From Longirhabdus pacifica (lineage in GTDB: Bacteria; Bacillota; Bacilli; Paenibacillales; DSM-105158), in assembly GCF_004115085.1 (NCBI RefSeq), contig NZ_QXJP01000008.1, positions 1-64,000 on the forward strand: 64,000 bases of DNA, in the 5' to 3' direction. Shown here one piece after another: positions 52,168-61,161 of this stretch (position 1 is the first letter of the stretch; every line of letters begins with the position of its first letter). Below the pieces are notes generated by a model. That model worked only from the letters and a program-made list of their open reading frames with translations. It was not told where the DNA came from and made no database searches. The translations under genes and the position numbers were made by a program.

Positions 52168-52512
52168 ATGAAAAACATGAAGAAATGGGCGGTAGTAGTA
52201 GGTATGAGCATGATACTTACAGCCTGTGGCGGTGGAAGTGATGACGGTGGAAGCGTTGGGGTAGACACAAGTTTAGACACAGCACAATACGGTGACGCAG
52301 TGAAAACATTTAACAACAATTGTATCGGATGTCACGCCAATGATTTATCAGGAGTCATGAGTGGAAGCAATATCACGCAAGTAGGAAGCAGACTAAGTAA
52401 AGATGAAATTAAAAACGTTATCGCGAACGGTCAAGGCATCATGCCTGCTCAAACGCAATTAGATGAAGAACAAATAGATCAACTTGCAACATGGTTGGAG
52501 ACAAAAAAATAG
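52168..52512 (+). CDS. cccB: membrane-anchored cytochrome c (c551 type lipoprotein)
   Basis: The protein is 114 residues from the ATG at 52168, after GGAGGT. A lipoprotein signal with lipobox LTAC at residues 17-20 is followed by a Gly/Asp/Ser linker and a small c-type cytochrome fold. CIGCH binds haem, and the Met in GQGIMPAQ is the likely axial ligand. It is similar in size and layout to B. subtilis CccB. It carries electrons on the outer face of the membrane. Monocistronic. Confidence 0.88.
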   Translation: MKNMKKWAVVVGMSMILTACGGGSDDGGSVGVDTSLDTAQYGDAVKTFNNNCIGCHANDLSGVMSGSNITQVGSRLSKDEIKNVIANGQGIMPAQTQLDEEQIDQLATWLETKK

Positions 52513-52551
52513 AACTTACCAACCATTATAATCTCTTGTAGTAAGGGAATA

Positions 52552-52953
52552 TTATATTTCCGTTTGCTGTTCTGCTACTGCAAAAGCTACAGCTTGTTCA
52601 GTGCTATGAGATATGGAAAGATGGATAGTAATATGTTCTGATGAGAGATTTAATTTGTCGAATGCTTTTTGTGAAAGCCGAACTTCTGGCTTTCCATCCG
52701 CATTCGGCATCATTATGATGTCGTGAAATCCAACTTTTTCCCCAATTCCACAACCTAACGCCTTTACAATCGCTTCCTTTGCAGCATAACGACCTGCAAT
52801 ATGTTCTTTTTTTCGATTTTCACTCATACTTAACAGCCTCTCCCCTTCCTCCTCTGTCAAGATGCGATGTATAAATTTTTCTGCTATTTTACCACTCAAC
52901 AATTTCTCTATTCTTTTCAATTCTACGATATCTGTTCCGACTCCAATTATCAT
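52552..52953 (-). CDS. acpS: holo-[acyl-carrier-protein] synthase
   Basis: This 133-residue phosphopantetheinyl transferase activates acyl carrier protein. GVGTDIVELKRIE supplies the metal-binding Asp. FIHRILTEEE, the GRYAAKEAIVKALGCGIG segment with the catalytic Glu/Lys, and IHLSISHSTEQAVAFAVAE are all present. The length is normal. The start is MIIGVGTD. Confidence 0.95.
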   Translation of the reverse strand: MIIGVGTDIVELKRIEKLLSGKIAEKFIHRILTEEEGERLLSMSENRKKEHIAGRYAAKEAIVKALGCGIGEKVGFHDIIMMPNADGKPEVRLSQKAFDKLNLSSEHITIHLSISHSTEQAVAFAVAEQQTEI

Positions 52954-53037
52954 ATTGTACCCCTTCTACTTTATATCTTTATTTTTATTATACGGTTTTT
53001 TCCATTTAAATACATAGCATGTCATCTTGTCTGTATA

Positions 53038-53049
53038 TAGTGTACACTA
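53038..53049. promoter_or_regulatory. 12-bp perfect palindrome upstream of bioA
   Basis: TAGTGTACACTA lies about 115 bp before the bioA start, in the divergent acpS-bioA intergenic region. It may be an operator, but it does not match BirA sites. A second, weaker dyad (AACAGG...CCTGTATT) follows. Confidence 0.3.
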
Positions 53050-53163
53050 ATATAGTAACGACAATAAACAGGTAGTTTTGCCTGTATTAACATAGGTATC
53101 ACTTTATATGTACTACCGTTCAACATGGTATTGCAATCAAACATAATGAAAGATGGTGAGCTA

Positions 53164-54501
53164 ATGGATAAGCAAAAGAAAATAGATTTATTGAAGAAAG
53201 ATAGACAATACGTGTGGCATCCATTCACGCAAATGAAAGATTACGAAGAACGCGATCATTTATTGATTGAAAAAGCAGAGGGTGTGTTCTTGTTCGATGC
53301 AGATGGGAATAAATATTATGACTCTGTTTCTTCATGGTGGACAAACATTCACGGCCACAATCATCCGCGAATTCAAAAAGCGATAGAGCAGCAAATTCAA
53401 AAAATGGATCACGTCATGTTCAGTGGCATGACACATGAGCCTGGTATTGAACTTGCAGAAAAACTAGTAGAGATTACTCCTGATTCACTTACCAGAGTAT
53501 TTTATTCCGATAACGGGTCCACGGCTGTAGAAGTTGGTTTGAAAATGTCCTTCCAATATTGGCAACATAGAGGACGCAAAAACAAACATCATTTTATATA
53601 CTTAAACAACAGTTATCATGGAGATACACTTGGTGCGGTTAGCATCGGGGGAGTAGAACTATTCCACTCCGTATTTAAACCGTTGCTCTTCCCTTCTTTC
53701 CTTGCTAAATCACCAGCAGATGTAGGCATACAGCAAAGTATAGAAGATGTAACAGCGATACTAGAAGAGCATGAAGATAGCATTGCAGGTATTGTCATTG
53801 AACCACTTATTCAAGCAGCTGGTGGTATGCACATCTATGATCCACAATACTTGAAAGAGATTAGAGAAGTATGTGATCGATATAATGTACATCTTATTGT
53901 AGATGAGGTTGCTACTGGATTCGGCAGAACAGGTAAAATGTTTGCTTGTGAGCACGCTGGTATTAGCCCAGACATCATGTGCTTATCCAAAGGACTAACG
54001 GCTGGAATTATGCCACTGTCCACTACACTATGCAAAGAAGAAATTTACCAAGCTTTCTATGACGATTACGATACATTCAAAACGTTTTTCCATGGTCATA
54101 GTTTTACAGGGAATCCACTCGCCTGTGCTGTAGCAGTAGAAAGTTTGCGCATATTTGAGGAAGACCAAGTGATGGCACACGTGGAAACAAGTGCCGCCTA
54201 TTTGCAAAATATAAAGGAAGAGCTAATTTCAGTTCCTCATGTCACCAACATACGTGGAATTGGAATGATAGCAGCATGGGACTTAGTGCAAGATGTAGAG
54301 AATGGAACGCCTTTTGACCCTGAACAACGCATTGGCTACCACGTCTACCTAGAGTCATTGAAGCATGGACTGGTACTCCGTCCACTTGGAGATACACTGT
54401 ATTTATGGCTTCCTTTATGTACAACGACAGAACAAATTGCAGACATCATGGAGCGTACAAAAGCAGTAATTGAAAAAGTAACTAAAAGCTTTATGAAATA
54501 A
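53164..54501 (+). CDS. bioA: adenosylmethionine-8-amino-7-oxononanoate aminotransferase
   Basis: The protein is 445 residues from the ATG at 53164, preceded by GGTGAG; an upstream in-frame ATG at 53125 lacks a site. It transfers the amino group of SAM to KAPA to form DAPA, between BioF and BioD. Motifs are VWHPFTQMKDYEERDHLLIEKAEG, SSWWTNIHGHNHPRI, VFYSDNGSTAVEVGLKM, the Asp of LIVDEVATGFGRTG, and the PLP Lys in DIMCLSKGLTAGIMPLSTT. It is unlinked from the other bio genes 37 kb away. Confidence 0.94.
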   Translation: MDKQKKIDLLKKDRQYVWHPFTQMKDYEERDHLLIEKAEGVFLFDADGNKYYDSVSSWWTNIHGHNHPRIQKAIEQQIQKMDHVMFSGMTHEPGIELAEKLVEITPDSLTRVFYSDNGSTAVEVGLKMSFQYWQHRGRKNKHHFIYLNNSYHGDTLGAVSIGGVELFHSVFKPLLFPSFLAKSPADVGIQQSIEDVTAILEEHEDSIAGIVIEPLIQAAGGMHIYDPQYLKEIREVCDRYNVHLIVDEVATGFGRTGKMFACEHAGISPDIMCLSKGLTAGIMPLSTTLCKEEIYQAFYDDYDTFKTFFHGHSFTGNPLACAVAVESLRIFEEDQVMAHVETSAAYLQNIKEELISVPHVTNIRGIGMIAAWDLVQDVENGTPFDPEQRIGYHVYLESLKHGLVLRPLGDTLYLWLPLCTTTEQIADIMERTKAVIEKVTKSFMK

Positions 54502-54575
54502 AGCTACTTCTAAAAGCTTTACAAAGTAAAGCTACTTCGTAAGCAAGAGAAGAAAAAGCTTTACAAAGTAAAGCT
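54484..54575 (+). repeat. three copies of a short dyad at the bioA 3' end
   Basis: AAAAGCTTTATGAAATAAAGCT, which contains the bioA stop, is followed by two copies of AAAAGCTTTAC-AAA-GTAAAGCT at 54512 and 54554. The first two are also followed by the same ACTTC. Each can form a small hairpin. The array runs straight into the terminator. Confidence 0.85.
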
Positions 54576-54613
54576 AAAGCCCCTTTAGATTTGTTCTAAA
54601 GGGGCTTTCTTTC
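54576..54613 (+). terminator. terminator of bioA
   Basis: AAAGCCCCTTTAG and CTAAAGGGGCTTT (13 pairs) are followed by CTTTCTT. It also separates bioA from the convergent SGNH gene. Confidence 0.9.
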
Positions 54614-54635
54614 TTAAACGATATGCATGCAGTCA

Positions 54636-56072
54636 TTACATTCCTGCGTTCGTATCTTCTTCCATCATTGGTTCTTCCGTGTCCGTCTCTAATTTAAGAT
54701 CTTCAGTGTTAATTTCTAATTCAAAATCTTCACTTTCCACTTCCATCGTCTCTTGTTCAAGAAGCGGTTTACTATACATAGAATGTAGGAAGATCTTATC
54801 ACTACCTGTAACAGTCAAATCTAATCCCATTTGTTCAGCAAAAGAAGTTAAAGCTACATACGTTCTACCTTGATAGATAAAAACTCCTTCTGTGAACGTT
54901 TCAAAGTTGTCATCTGCGAAAAATGAAGTGACTTTATATTCTGTAGTCATACCGTCTTTCATCACGCTAGTTGTTTCTGTTTCCACATCATATTCAATTT
55001 TAGCACCTAGTGTTTCCACATATTCTCTAATCGGTACATATACTTTATCGTTCAAAAGGACAGGCATTTCAGCTGTTTCAAACAACTGACCTTCCAACAA
55101 AATAGTAGCAGGTTCTACACTAGAAATTTCGCTATACTCTCCCCAGATTTGTTGTGAGAAGATTTCTGCAAATTTTTGATATCCCATTTGATTCGGATGA
55201 ATATCTTCAACACCAATGTGTGTGTAAGCTAGCTCATTACCTACAAACGGCTCAGCTACTAGTGCTAATGATAAATCTAATCCTAACGATTGAAATCCAG
55301 CAACAACTTCACTTAATTGATCTGTCATCGTTTGTCTCAATAAATCTAAACCTGCATACTCTTCTCCAACTGCAACTTCAGGAATTGGCTGATATTGATC
55401 AGAAATAACGATTTTAGCATCAGGATTTAGTGTGTACAAGATTTGCAAACTTTCAGCTAAATTAGTGCCAATCGCCTGCAAGCGCTCTGTAAATACCGCT
55501 GCAATTTCTTCTTGCGTTTTCTCACCTAATAAATTGGGCAGATCTATAATATCATTTCCACCAATCGTGATCGTAATAAGATCAGCTTCTTGCACATTCT
55601 TTTTTACGACATCTAACTGAGAAAGTATTTCCGTCAATTTAGGATCATAGAAATTAGCTTGAATCTCCTCTGCAGTCATTTCTGTATTTTCAGTTGATAT
55701 CGCTGTAAGTAATCTCAACAATACATCTGTTTCTATCCCTAATACACCATAATTGTTCACTTCTGCTCTACCTTGTAATAATGCTTGCTCATAAACTCTT
55801 TCTACAAATCCATAAGGTACAGATTCTGGAGTCCATCCAGGCTCAAATCCTGATGTAATGGAATCACCAAAAGCAACGTATTTGTAAACTGCTGCTTCTT
55901 CCATCTTCATGTCATCCATTTCGTGCATCTCAACCGTTGGTGTTTCTGTCATTGCTGGCATCACTTGCAATTCTTCCGCTTCTTCTGCTTGTACTGGAAT
56001 AAATGTAAAAACTAAACATAATGAGAGCGCAGTGGCTGCCACCCATTTTATTTTTTGCTGTATATGTTTCAT
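54636..56072 (-). CDS. secreted SGNH/GDSL hydrolase with copper-amine-oxidase N-terminal-like domain
   Basis: The protein is 478 residues. Its signal peptide ends near AEEAEE (residue about 29). An SGNH esterase domain has block I AFGDSITSGFEPGW, block II NYGVLG, block III ITIGGNDI and block V VEDIHPNQMGY, which carries the Asp-His pair. Residues about 320-430 form a Cu_amine_oxidN1-type domain (PVLLNDKVYVPIREYVETLGAKIEYDVETETTSV...YQGRTYVALTSFAEQMGLDL), common in Paenibacillus and Bacillus exoproteins. An acidic tail closes the protein. It probably hydrolyses ester groups at the cell surface; the substrate is unknown. Confidence 0.88.
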   Translation of the reverse strand: MKHIQQKIKWVAATALSLCLVFTFIPVQAEEAEELQVMPAMTETPTVEMHEMDDMKMEEAAVYKYVAFGDSITSGFEPGWTPESVPYGFVERVYEQALLQGRAEVNNYGVLGIETDVLLRLLTAISTENTEMTAEEIQANFYDPKLTEILSQLDVVKKNVQEADLITITIGGNDIIDLPNLLGEKTQEEIAAVFTERLQAIGTNLAESLQILYTLNPDAKIVISDQYQPIPEVAVGEEYAGLDLLRQTMTDQLSEVVAGFQSLGLDLSLALVAEPFVGNELAYTHIGVEDIHPNQMGYQKFAEIFSQQIWGEYSEISSVEPATILLEGQLFETAEMPVLLNDKVYVPIREYVETLGAKIEYDVETETTSVMKDGMTTEYKVTSFFADDNFETFTEGVFIYQGRTYVALTSFAEQMGLDLTVTGSDKIFLHSMYSKPLLEQETMEVESEDFELEINTEDLKLETDTEEPMMEEDTNAGM

Positions 56073-56334
56073 ATATATTTGTCCTCCCTAAATTTAAAGT
56101 ACATGGAACGTTCTATTACTGCTGTAGACATAATTTAAAATTTTCTGAAAACTTTAACACAATAATGAATTAAAGTATAATTAGCTATAAATTAACTTTT
56201 ATTACAAGTATGCAACAGATACCTCTGCATTGTAACTTTTCCTTACCTCCTTATTCATATAATCTAATAAAAAATAAGAAATCATTAACATAATACCATA
56301 GTTTTATTGATATTACCATTTATTTTGATTTCTT
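56073..56334. other. AT-rich spacer between nadE and the SGNH gene
   Basis: No ORF is supported. It should carry the promoter of the minus-strand SGNH gene; I cannot pick one. Confidence 0.45.
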
Positions 56335-56368
56335 GAAATGCTAGAGTACTATGCTACCCTAGCATTTC
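56335..56368 (-). terminator. terminator-like hairpin after nadE
   Basis: GAAATGCTAG pairs with CTAGCATTTC (ten pairs) about 30 bp after the nadE stop. The tail on the minus strand is only AAGAAATC, so termination efficiency is doubtful. Confidence 0.5.
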
Positions 56369-56398
56369 ATATTTCATGGTGAATGATAACATTTACGC

Positions 56399-57217
56399 TT
56401 ATATACCTGGAATAATGGAACGTTTATGCTGCGTATTTTGATATAATTGCTCTAACTTCTCTCTCACCGATGCAGGTACTTCTTTTCCTTCCAAGTAGTC
56501 ACTGTTATCGTCATAACTAATACCTAACTCATCTTCATCGGTTTGTCCTACCCATAACCCAGCCGTCGGTGCTTTTGTAATAATTTGCTGTGGCACACCT
56601 AAAACCTCCGCCAACATTTTAACTTGGCGCTTGTTTAGTGTACTCAATGGTGTAATATCTACTGCTCCGTCTCCATATTTAGTAAAGAAACCAGTCAACG
56701 CTTCCGACGCATGGTCTGTTCCCACAACGAGTACATTTTGCTCAAATGCGATCGCATATTGCATTACCATTCTCGTACGAGCCTTGATGTTGCCTTTCCC
56801 CTTCACACTAACGTGACGGTGTACACCAATCGATTTCAAACTGTCTTCCACTTCTAAAGCAACTTCGTTCACTGCCTCTTCTATATTCGTCTCCATGGTG
56901 TGTTGAAGTTGAAACTCTTCTGCTACAGCATAACTATGTTCAATATCTTCTTGTTCACCATACGGTTGGAATACACCAATAGTACGATAATCTTGACCTG
57001 TTTCCTTCGTTAACTCATCCGTAGCACGTTTACAGAGACCTGCGGTCACCGCACTATCTATTCCTCCGCTAATAGCGATGAGAAGTCCGGTTGTTTTAGA
57101 CGCTAATACGTGTTCTTTTAAAAATTGTACCCGCTTGTCCACTTCTGCTGCTACATCTATCGTTGGTTTTACACCTAACGCTTCTATAATGTGCTGTTGC
57201 ATGTCTTTCTCTCTCAT
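56399..57217 (-). CDS. nadE: NH3-dependent NAD+ synthetase
   Basis: This 272-residue enzyme amidates nicotinate adenine dinucleotide. The P-loop is LLIAISGGIDSAVTAGLCKRA. NIKARTRMVMQYAIAFEQNVLVVGTDHASEALTGFFTKYGDGAVDITPLSTLNKRQVKMLAEVLG and KAPTAGLWVGQTDEDELGISYD are hallmarks of the short, ammonia-using type. There is no nitrilase domain, which confirms that type. AGGAGGG precedes the ATG. Confidence 0.96.
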   Translation of the reverse strand: MREKDMQQHIIEALGVKPTIDVAAEVDKRVQFLKEHVLASKTTGLLIAISGGIDSAVTAGLCKRATDELTKETGQDYRTIGVFQPYGEQEDIEHSYAVAEEFQLQHTMETNIEEAVNEVALEVEDSLKSIGVHRHVSVKGKGNIKARTRMVMQYAIAFEQNVLVVGTDHASEALTGFFTKYGDGAVDITPLSTLNKRQVKMLAEVLGVPQQIITKAPTAGLWVGQTDEDELGISYDDNSDYLEGKEVPASVREKLEQLYQNTQHKRSIIPGI

Positions 57218-57267
57218 ATTGTTTACACCCTCCTAAACGATAACGATACAAAATCATCATTCATCTA

Positions 57268-57396
57268 TATAAGTTGAATTAACTTGTTAATGCAACTTAT
57301 TACCACGATGCATAAGATGGAGAAATCTCCACATCACACCTTTACGCCTAGCTACTGAGGCGTAAACTTGTATTAGATCATTTCTTCATCTTATAT
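57268..57396. repeat. 126-bp repeat family, complete dispersed copy
   Basis: It contains all three parts in the same order as the tandem copies: the AAGTTGAATTAACTTG hairpin, CATAAGATGGAGAAATCTCC, and TTTACGCC-N10-GGCGTAAA, then CATCTTATAT. A few substitutions distinguish it from the 17-kb copies. It sits upstream of nadE. Confidence 0.88.
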
Positions 57397-57657
57397 ATGT
57401 ACGTAACATATTATATAAATTATACCGTATTCCCACATGTAAAGCCAAACAGCAACGATATATGCCATCGCTATACTGGTATGTTTTGCGTAGCAGTGTA
57501 AATTATACAAAAGTAACAGTTAACATCTTTCCAGTTTTTATGTATAATAAATTACAGGATTATTTAGTATGTACACTGATCATTACTTACTCAAGTTACC
57601 TTTTGCCTCAGTTGCATAATAATCAAACAATCTTAGGCTACGCTTACCGACATTCAT

Positions 57658-57706
57658 CTCCCACTTACTCATTGGGCTATGCCCTTCTCACTCGTTGAAG
57701 TGGGAG
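57658..57706. mobile_element. IS200/IS605-like end hairpin, element otherwise absent
   Basis: CTCCCACTT and AAGTGGGAG pair perfectly and enclose GGGC-TAT-GCCC. This compound hairpin, followed by TCTTGAGTCTTCTG, is typical of the right ends of IS200/IS605 elements with tnpB in Bacillales. No tnpA or tnpB sequence is present in the 440 bases to the left, so it is a solo end or a miniature derivative. Confidence 0.5.
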
Positions 57707-57765
57707 TCTTGAGTCTTCTGTCGGAAAAAGATAAATAAAACGTACGAGAGGAGCGTTCTTTTCCA

Positions 57766-58533
57766 TTGACGAGATTAAAAACGTTATCAGAGATAAATAA
57801 AATGAAGCAAGCAGGGAAAATTTTAGCTGCTTGTCATCAAGAAATAAAAAAAAGAATCCAACCTGGCATTAGTACTTTAGAAATAGATGCTTTTGCCGAA
57901 CAGTTCTTGTTAGACCATGGCGCTACACCGGAGCAAAAAGGTTACAGAGGCAGAGTCATGGATTATCCTTACGCCACATGCGCTTCCATCAATGAGATGG
58001 TGTGTCATGGCTTCCCCAGCAAAGAACCTCTAAAAGAAGGCGACATCGTAACCATCGATATGGTAGTCAATCTTGATGGATGGCTAGCTGATTCCGCTTG
58101 GTCTTATGCAGTAGGTAAAGTTTCAGAACAAGCAGATAACTTACTGAAAGATACGAAGGAATCTTTATATATCGGCATTGAGCAAGCAAAGATCGGAAAT
58201 AGAATTGGAGATATATCACACGCTATTCAAGTGTTCGGTGAAAGTAAAGGCTATGGAGTAGTCAGGGAATTCTCAGGTCATGGTATTGGGAAACATATTC
58301 ATGAAGCTCCCGATGTTCCTCATTTCGGTAAAGCAGGGTTTGGTCCTCGTATTAAAGAAGGAATGGTATTTACGATTGAACCGATGTTGAATCTAGGAAC
58401 AGCCCATTGTTACGTTGAAGATGACGGGTGGCAAGCAAAAACGTTTGATGGAAAATGGTCTGCACAGTATGAGCATACGATTGCGATTACGAAAGACGGA
58501 CCTATGATTTTAACCGATCAAGATCATCTATAA
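57766..58533 (+). CDS. map: methionine aminopeptidase, type I
   Basis: The protein is 255 residues from a TTG with AGAGGAG upstream at somewhat long spacing. It removes N-terminal Met from new proteins. The five metal ligands are visible: Asp in DGWLADSAWSY and the preceding VTIDMVV region, His in FSGHGIGKHIHE, Glu in FTIEPML, and Glu in YEHTIAIT. The sequence resembles B. subtilis MapB (YflG) more than the ribosomal-cluster MapA. Transcribed alone with its own terminator. Confidence 0.92.
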   Translation: MTRLKTLSEINKMKQAGKILAACHQEIKKRIQPGISTLEIDAFAEQFLLDHGATPEQKGYRGRVMDYPYATCASINEMVCHGFPSKEPLKEGDIVTIDMVVNLDGWLADSAWSYAVGKVSEQADNLLKDTKESLYIGIEQAKIGNRIGDISHAIQVFGESKGYGVVREFSGHGIGKHIHEAPDVPHFGKAGFGPRIKEGMVFTIEPMLNLGTAHCYVEDDGWQAKTFDGKWSAQYEHTIAITKDGPMILTDQDHL

Positions 58534-58546
58534 AATGTAAGTATAA

Positions 58547-58588
58547 AACATCCCCCCTCATGTTATATGAAGGGGGATGTTCTTTGCT
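58547..58588 (+). terminator. terminator of map
   Basis: AACATCCCCCCTC and GA-A-GGGGGATGTT pair around ATGTTATAT and are followed by CTTTGCTT. Confidence 0.8.
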
Positions 58589-58618
58589 TCGTTTAGATAT
58601 ACTTATCTTTATCTATGT

Positions 58619-59047
58619 TTAGCAATGTTGATCAAATGCAGCAGTTAAATCATTAGCAATATCTACAGCAGTGCGATCTTCTATTTGATGACGCTCAATA
58701 AAGTGCACTAATTTTCCATCTTTAAATAAAGCAATGGATGGAGATGATGGCGGATTAGGTGCTAAATATTCTCTTGCTTTTGCCGTTGCTTCTTTATCCT
58801 GACCAGCAAAAACCGTATATAAATGAGTTGGTGTTTTAGCATGCTGCAATGCTTTTGCTACTCCTGGACGACATTGCCCAGCAGCACAACCACACACAGA
58901 GTTCACGACAAGTAATGCCGTACCTGTCATACCTTCAAAATTCTCACTTACCTGTTCTGGAGTTGTAAGCTCCGTAATACCTATGTTTGTCAATTCCTCA
59001 CGCATAGGTCTTACCATATCTTCCATATAAAATTGAAATTGGGACAA
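58619..59047 (-). CDS. bacilliredoxin (BrxA/BrxB family)
   Basis: The protein is 142 residues from a TTG after AAGGAGGGG. The CGC active site is in VVNSVCGCAAGQCRPGV. The following region (YLAPNPPSSPSIALFKDGKLVHFIERHQIEDR) is characteristic of DUF1094/BrxA-BrxB. These proteins remove bacillithiol from mixed disulphides, which implies that the organism makes bacillithiol. Monocistronic. Confidence 0.93.
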   Translation of the reverse strand: MSQFQFYMEDMVRPMREELTNIGITELTTPEQVSENFEGMTGTALLVVNSVCGCAAGQCRPGVAKALQHAKTPTHLYTVFAGQDKEATAKAREYLAPNPPSSPSIALFKDGKLVHFIERHQIEDRTAVDIANDLTAAFDQHC

Positions 59048-59200
59048 CAGATTCCCCTCCTTAACTTTCTAAGTATCCTGTACTTTCGTACTCTTCCATT
59101 ATACATCTGGACGAGAAGAAATAAAACATGGAGATGATGATTGTTCCACATCCTCATGGAATGCACTCAAGATAAGATCCATAATTCCTGATGATCATGA

Positions 59201-59614
59201 TCATCCATCGTCCTTTTGTCTTTTTTCTTTGTGTATGAAATAGGATACATCATGTAAAGGATGGGAAATATTATTCCCCTCTGGGTACGTTCCTTTTTCA
59301 AAATATTGCTTATTGCTAGGAAGGTGAAAGCCAATATCTTTCGTTGGATGAACCCATTCCTCCCCGGCCATGGTAGCAGGGTCTGTATGTTCATCCCAGT
59401 TTGTTAGAGGAGAGTTTGGAGATTCATATTCATGATCCCCAATTACTACTCCATGTTGATTCATGAAAGGCGCTACAGCTTGCATATGCAACTTGGGCAT
59501 AAACTGTATTTCATATGGATCTAACTTCGGATCCCCCAGATTTTTCAACTTTTCCTCACTATCTACATTACGATCTACATTGTTCTGTATTTGATCATTG
59601 CTTTCTTTCATCAT
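59201..59614 (-). CDS. DUF3905 protein
   Basis: The protein is 137 residues, hydrophilic, without membrane segments. DPYEIQFMPKLHMQAVAPFMNQHGVVIGDHEYESPNSPLTNWDEHTDPATMAGEEWVHPTKDIGFH is the DUF3905 core, found in spore-formers. GGGGGA precedes the ATG pair. The small gene at 59627 precedes it by about a dozen bases, so the two are likely one operon. Confidence 0.82.
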   Translation of the reverse strand: MMKESNDQIQNNVDRNVDSEEKLKNLGDPKLDPYEIQFMPKLHMQAVAPFMNQHGVVIGDHEYESPNSPLTNWDEHTDPATMAGEEWVHPTKDIGFHLPSNKQYFEKGTYPEGNNISHPLHDVSYFIHKEKRQKDDG

Positions 59615-59626
59615 TGTTCCCCCATC

Positions 59627-59752
59627 TTATGTGGCAGGTTCATTTGGTCCATCTAAATACTTATCGGTGATCTTTTTATTTGCTTTTTGCTTGTTTTGTT
59701 TATTTTCTCTGTCATGTTCTTGTTGTGCTTTTGATTGTGATGAATGCGTCAT
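59627..59752 (-). CDS. small hydrophilic protein, possibly spore-associated
   Basis: The protein is 41 residues from the ATG at 59752, after AAAGGAG. It is very rich in Lys, Gln and Asn and ends in KYLDGPNEPAT. Short proteins with a -DGPNxPxT end occur in Bacillus genomes, but I cannot name the family. It is adjacent to the DUF3905 gene, on the same strand. Confidence 0.6.
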   Translation of the reverse strand: MTHSSQSKAQQEHDRENKQNKQKANKKITDKYLDGPNEPAT

Positions 59753-59886
59753 TTTATCATCTCCTTTCCTCTTTATTATGTGCAAAAAGAAATGAAATAT
59801 CATGAAGACGTACATCTCTGTTTACTTTACTTCCTGTCCAACATTAAGCTATACTATCTAATGCAATGAAAGGAGACTGGAAACAC

Positions 59887-61161
59887 ATGAAATACGACGT
59901 CATTGTTATTGGAGGAGGCCCTTCAGGATTAATGGCCAGCATCGCTGCTAGTCGCAATGGTGCAAAAGTACTCCTTTTGGATAAAGGAGATAAACTCGGA
60001 AGAAAGTTAGCTATATCTGGTGGAGGTCGCTGTAACGTTACGAATAATGGAGACGTCGACCACATCATTCAACACATACCAGGTAATGGTAAGTTTCTTT
60101 ACAGCGCTTTTCATACGTTTAGCAACAGAGACATCATTACATTTTTTGAAGACCTCGGCATTTCTTTAAAAGAAGAAGACAATGGGAGAATGTTTCCAGT
60201 TAGTGATGAAGCAAAGACGGTAGTGGATACGTTGATTGCAGAAGTTCGTCGCCTTGGGGTGAAAATCAAAGTCCATACTCCTGTGCAACAACTTCTCATA
60301 CGTGAAGAAAGATTACAAGGTGTCGTCTTGATAAATGGAGAGACTATACTTGCAGATAACGTCATCCTTGCCGCTGGTGGAAAATCAGTACCACATACAG
60401 GTTCAACAGGAGATGGTTATGCTTGGGCAGAGCAAGCAGGACATACCATTACGACGTTATACCCAACAGAAGTACCTATTACATCTAATGAGAAGTTCAT
60501 TCAACAAAAACAATGTCAAGGACTATCATTAAGAAATGTCATCTTGACGGTATGGAATGAAAAAAACAAAAAAATCATTTCTCATCAAGGAGATATGATC
60601 TTTACCCATTTCGGTATATCTGGTCCTGCAGTTTTGCGATGCAGTCAATTTGTAGTGAAGCAATTACAGAAAAATAAAGTTAATACTACTGTTACCATTA
60701 CCATTGACCTTCTTCCAGAACAAAAGATCCAACAAATACAGCAAATGTTATTATCAAAAGGCAATGAAAATCCTAACAAATTATTAAAAAACACATTGAA
60801 ATCTTTCATTCCTGAACGTATAGTGCCTGCCATACTAGATAAGTTGGATATCAATCATGAACGTTGTAATTATGATATTTCCAATATATTGTGGGAAAAG
60901 ATAGCCATGCAAATCAAAGCTTTTAACATACAAGTAAATGGTACGTTACCAATCGAAAAAGCATTCGTAACAGGTGGAGGAGTAAAATTAAAAGAAATTG
61001 ATCCGAAATGTATGCAATCAAAATTGTTACAAGGCCTTTTCTTTTGCGGAGAAATATTAGATATACATGGTTATACAGGTGGCTACAATATTACTGCTGC
61101 TTTTGCCACAGGATTTACGGCGGGAAAAAATGCCGCGCTGCTAGGCTCTAACATCGGCTGA
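59887..61161 (+). CDS. ytfP: HI0933-family FAD-dependent oxidoreductase
   Basis: The protein is 424 residues from the ATG at 59887, with AAAGGAG upstream at 11 bases; an in-frame ATG seven codons earlier is overlapped by that site. It has the Rossmann FAD motif VIVIGGGPSGLMASIAASRNGAKVLLLDK, then KLGRKLAISGGGRCNVTN, the family signature, and GGKSVPHTGSTGDGYAWAEQAGH. The C-terminus ends FFCGEILDIHGYTGGYNITAAFATGFTAG. It is of the YtfP/YhiN type; the substrate is unknown. Its end overlaps the convergent 61141 gene by 21 bases. Confidence 0.9.
   Translation: MKYDVIVIGGGPSGLMASIAASRNGAKVLLLDKGDKLGRKLAISGGGRCNVTNNGDVDHIIQHIPGNGKFLYSAFHTFSNRDIITFFEDLGISLKEEDNGRMFPVSDEAKTVVDTLIAEVRRLGVKIKVHTPVQQLLIREERLQGVVLINGETILADNVILAAGGKSVPHTGSTGDGYAWAEQAGHTITTLYPTEVPITSNEKFIQQKQCQGLSLRNVILTVWNEKNKKIISHQGDMIFTHFGISGPAVLRCSQFVVKQLQKNKVNTTVTITIDLLPEQKIQQIQQMLLSKGNENPNKLLKNTLKSFIPERIVPAILDKLDINHERCNYDISNILWEKIAMQIKAFNIQVNGTLPIEKAFVTGGGVKLKEIDPKCMQSKLLQGLFFCGEILDIHGYTGGYNITAAFATGFTAGKNAALLGSNIG

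Noticed and set aside
53072-53095. BirA operator upstream of bioA
   Set aside because: The AACAGG...CCTGTATT dyad lacks the GTTAACC/GGTTAAC arms found before bioD, so BirA control of bioA is not supported.
57462-57698. A 78-codon plus-strand ORF
   Set aside because: No ribosome-binding site, a composition like the AT-rich spacer, and it ends inside the IS605-type hairpin.
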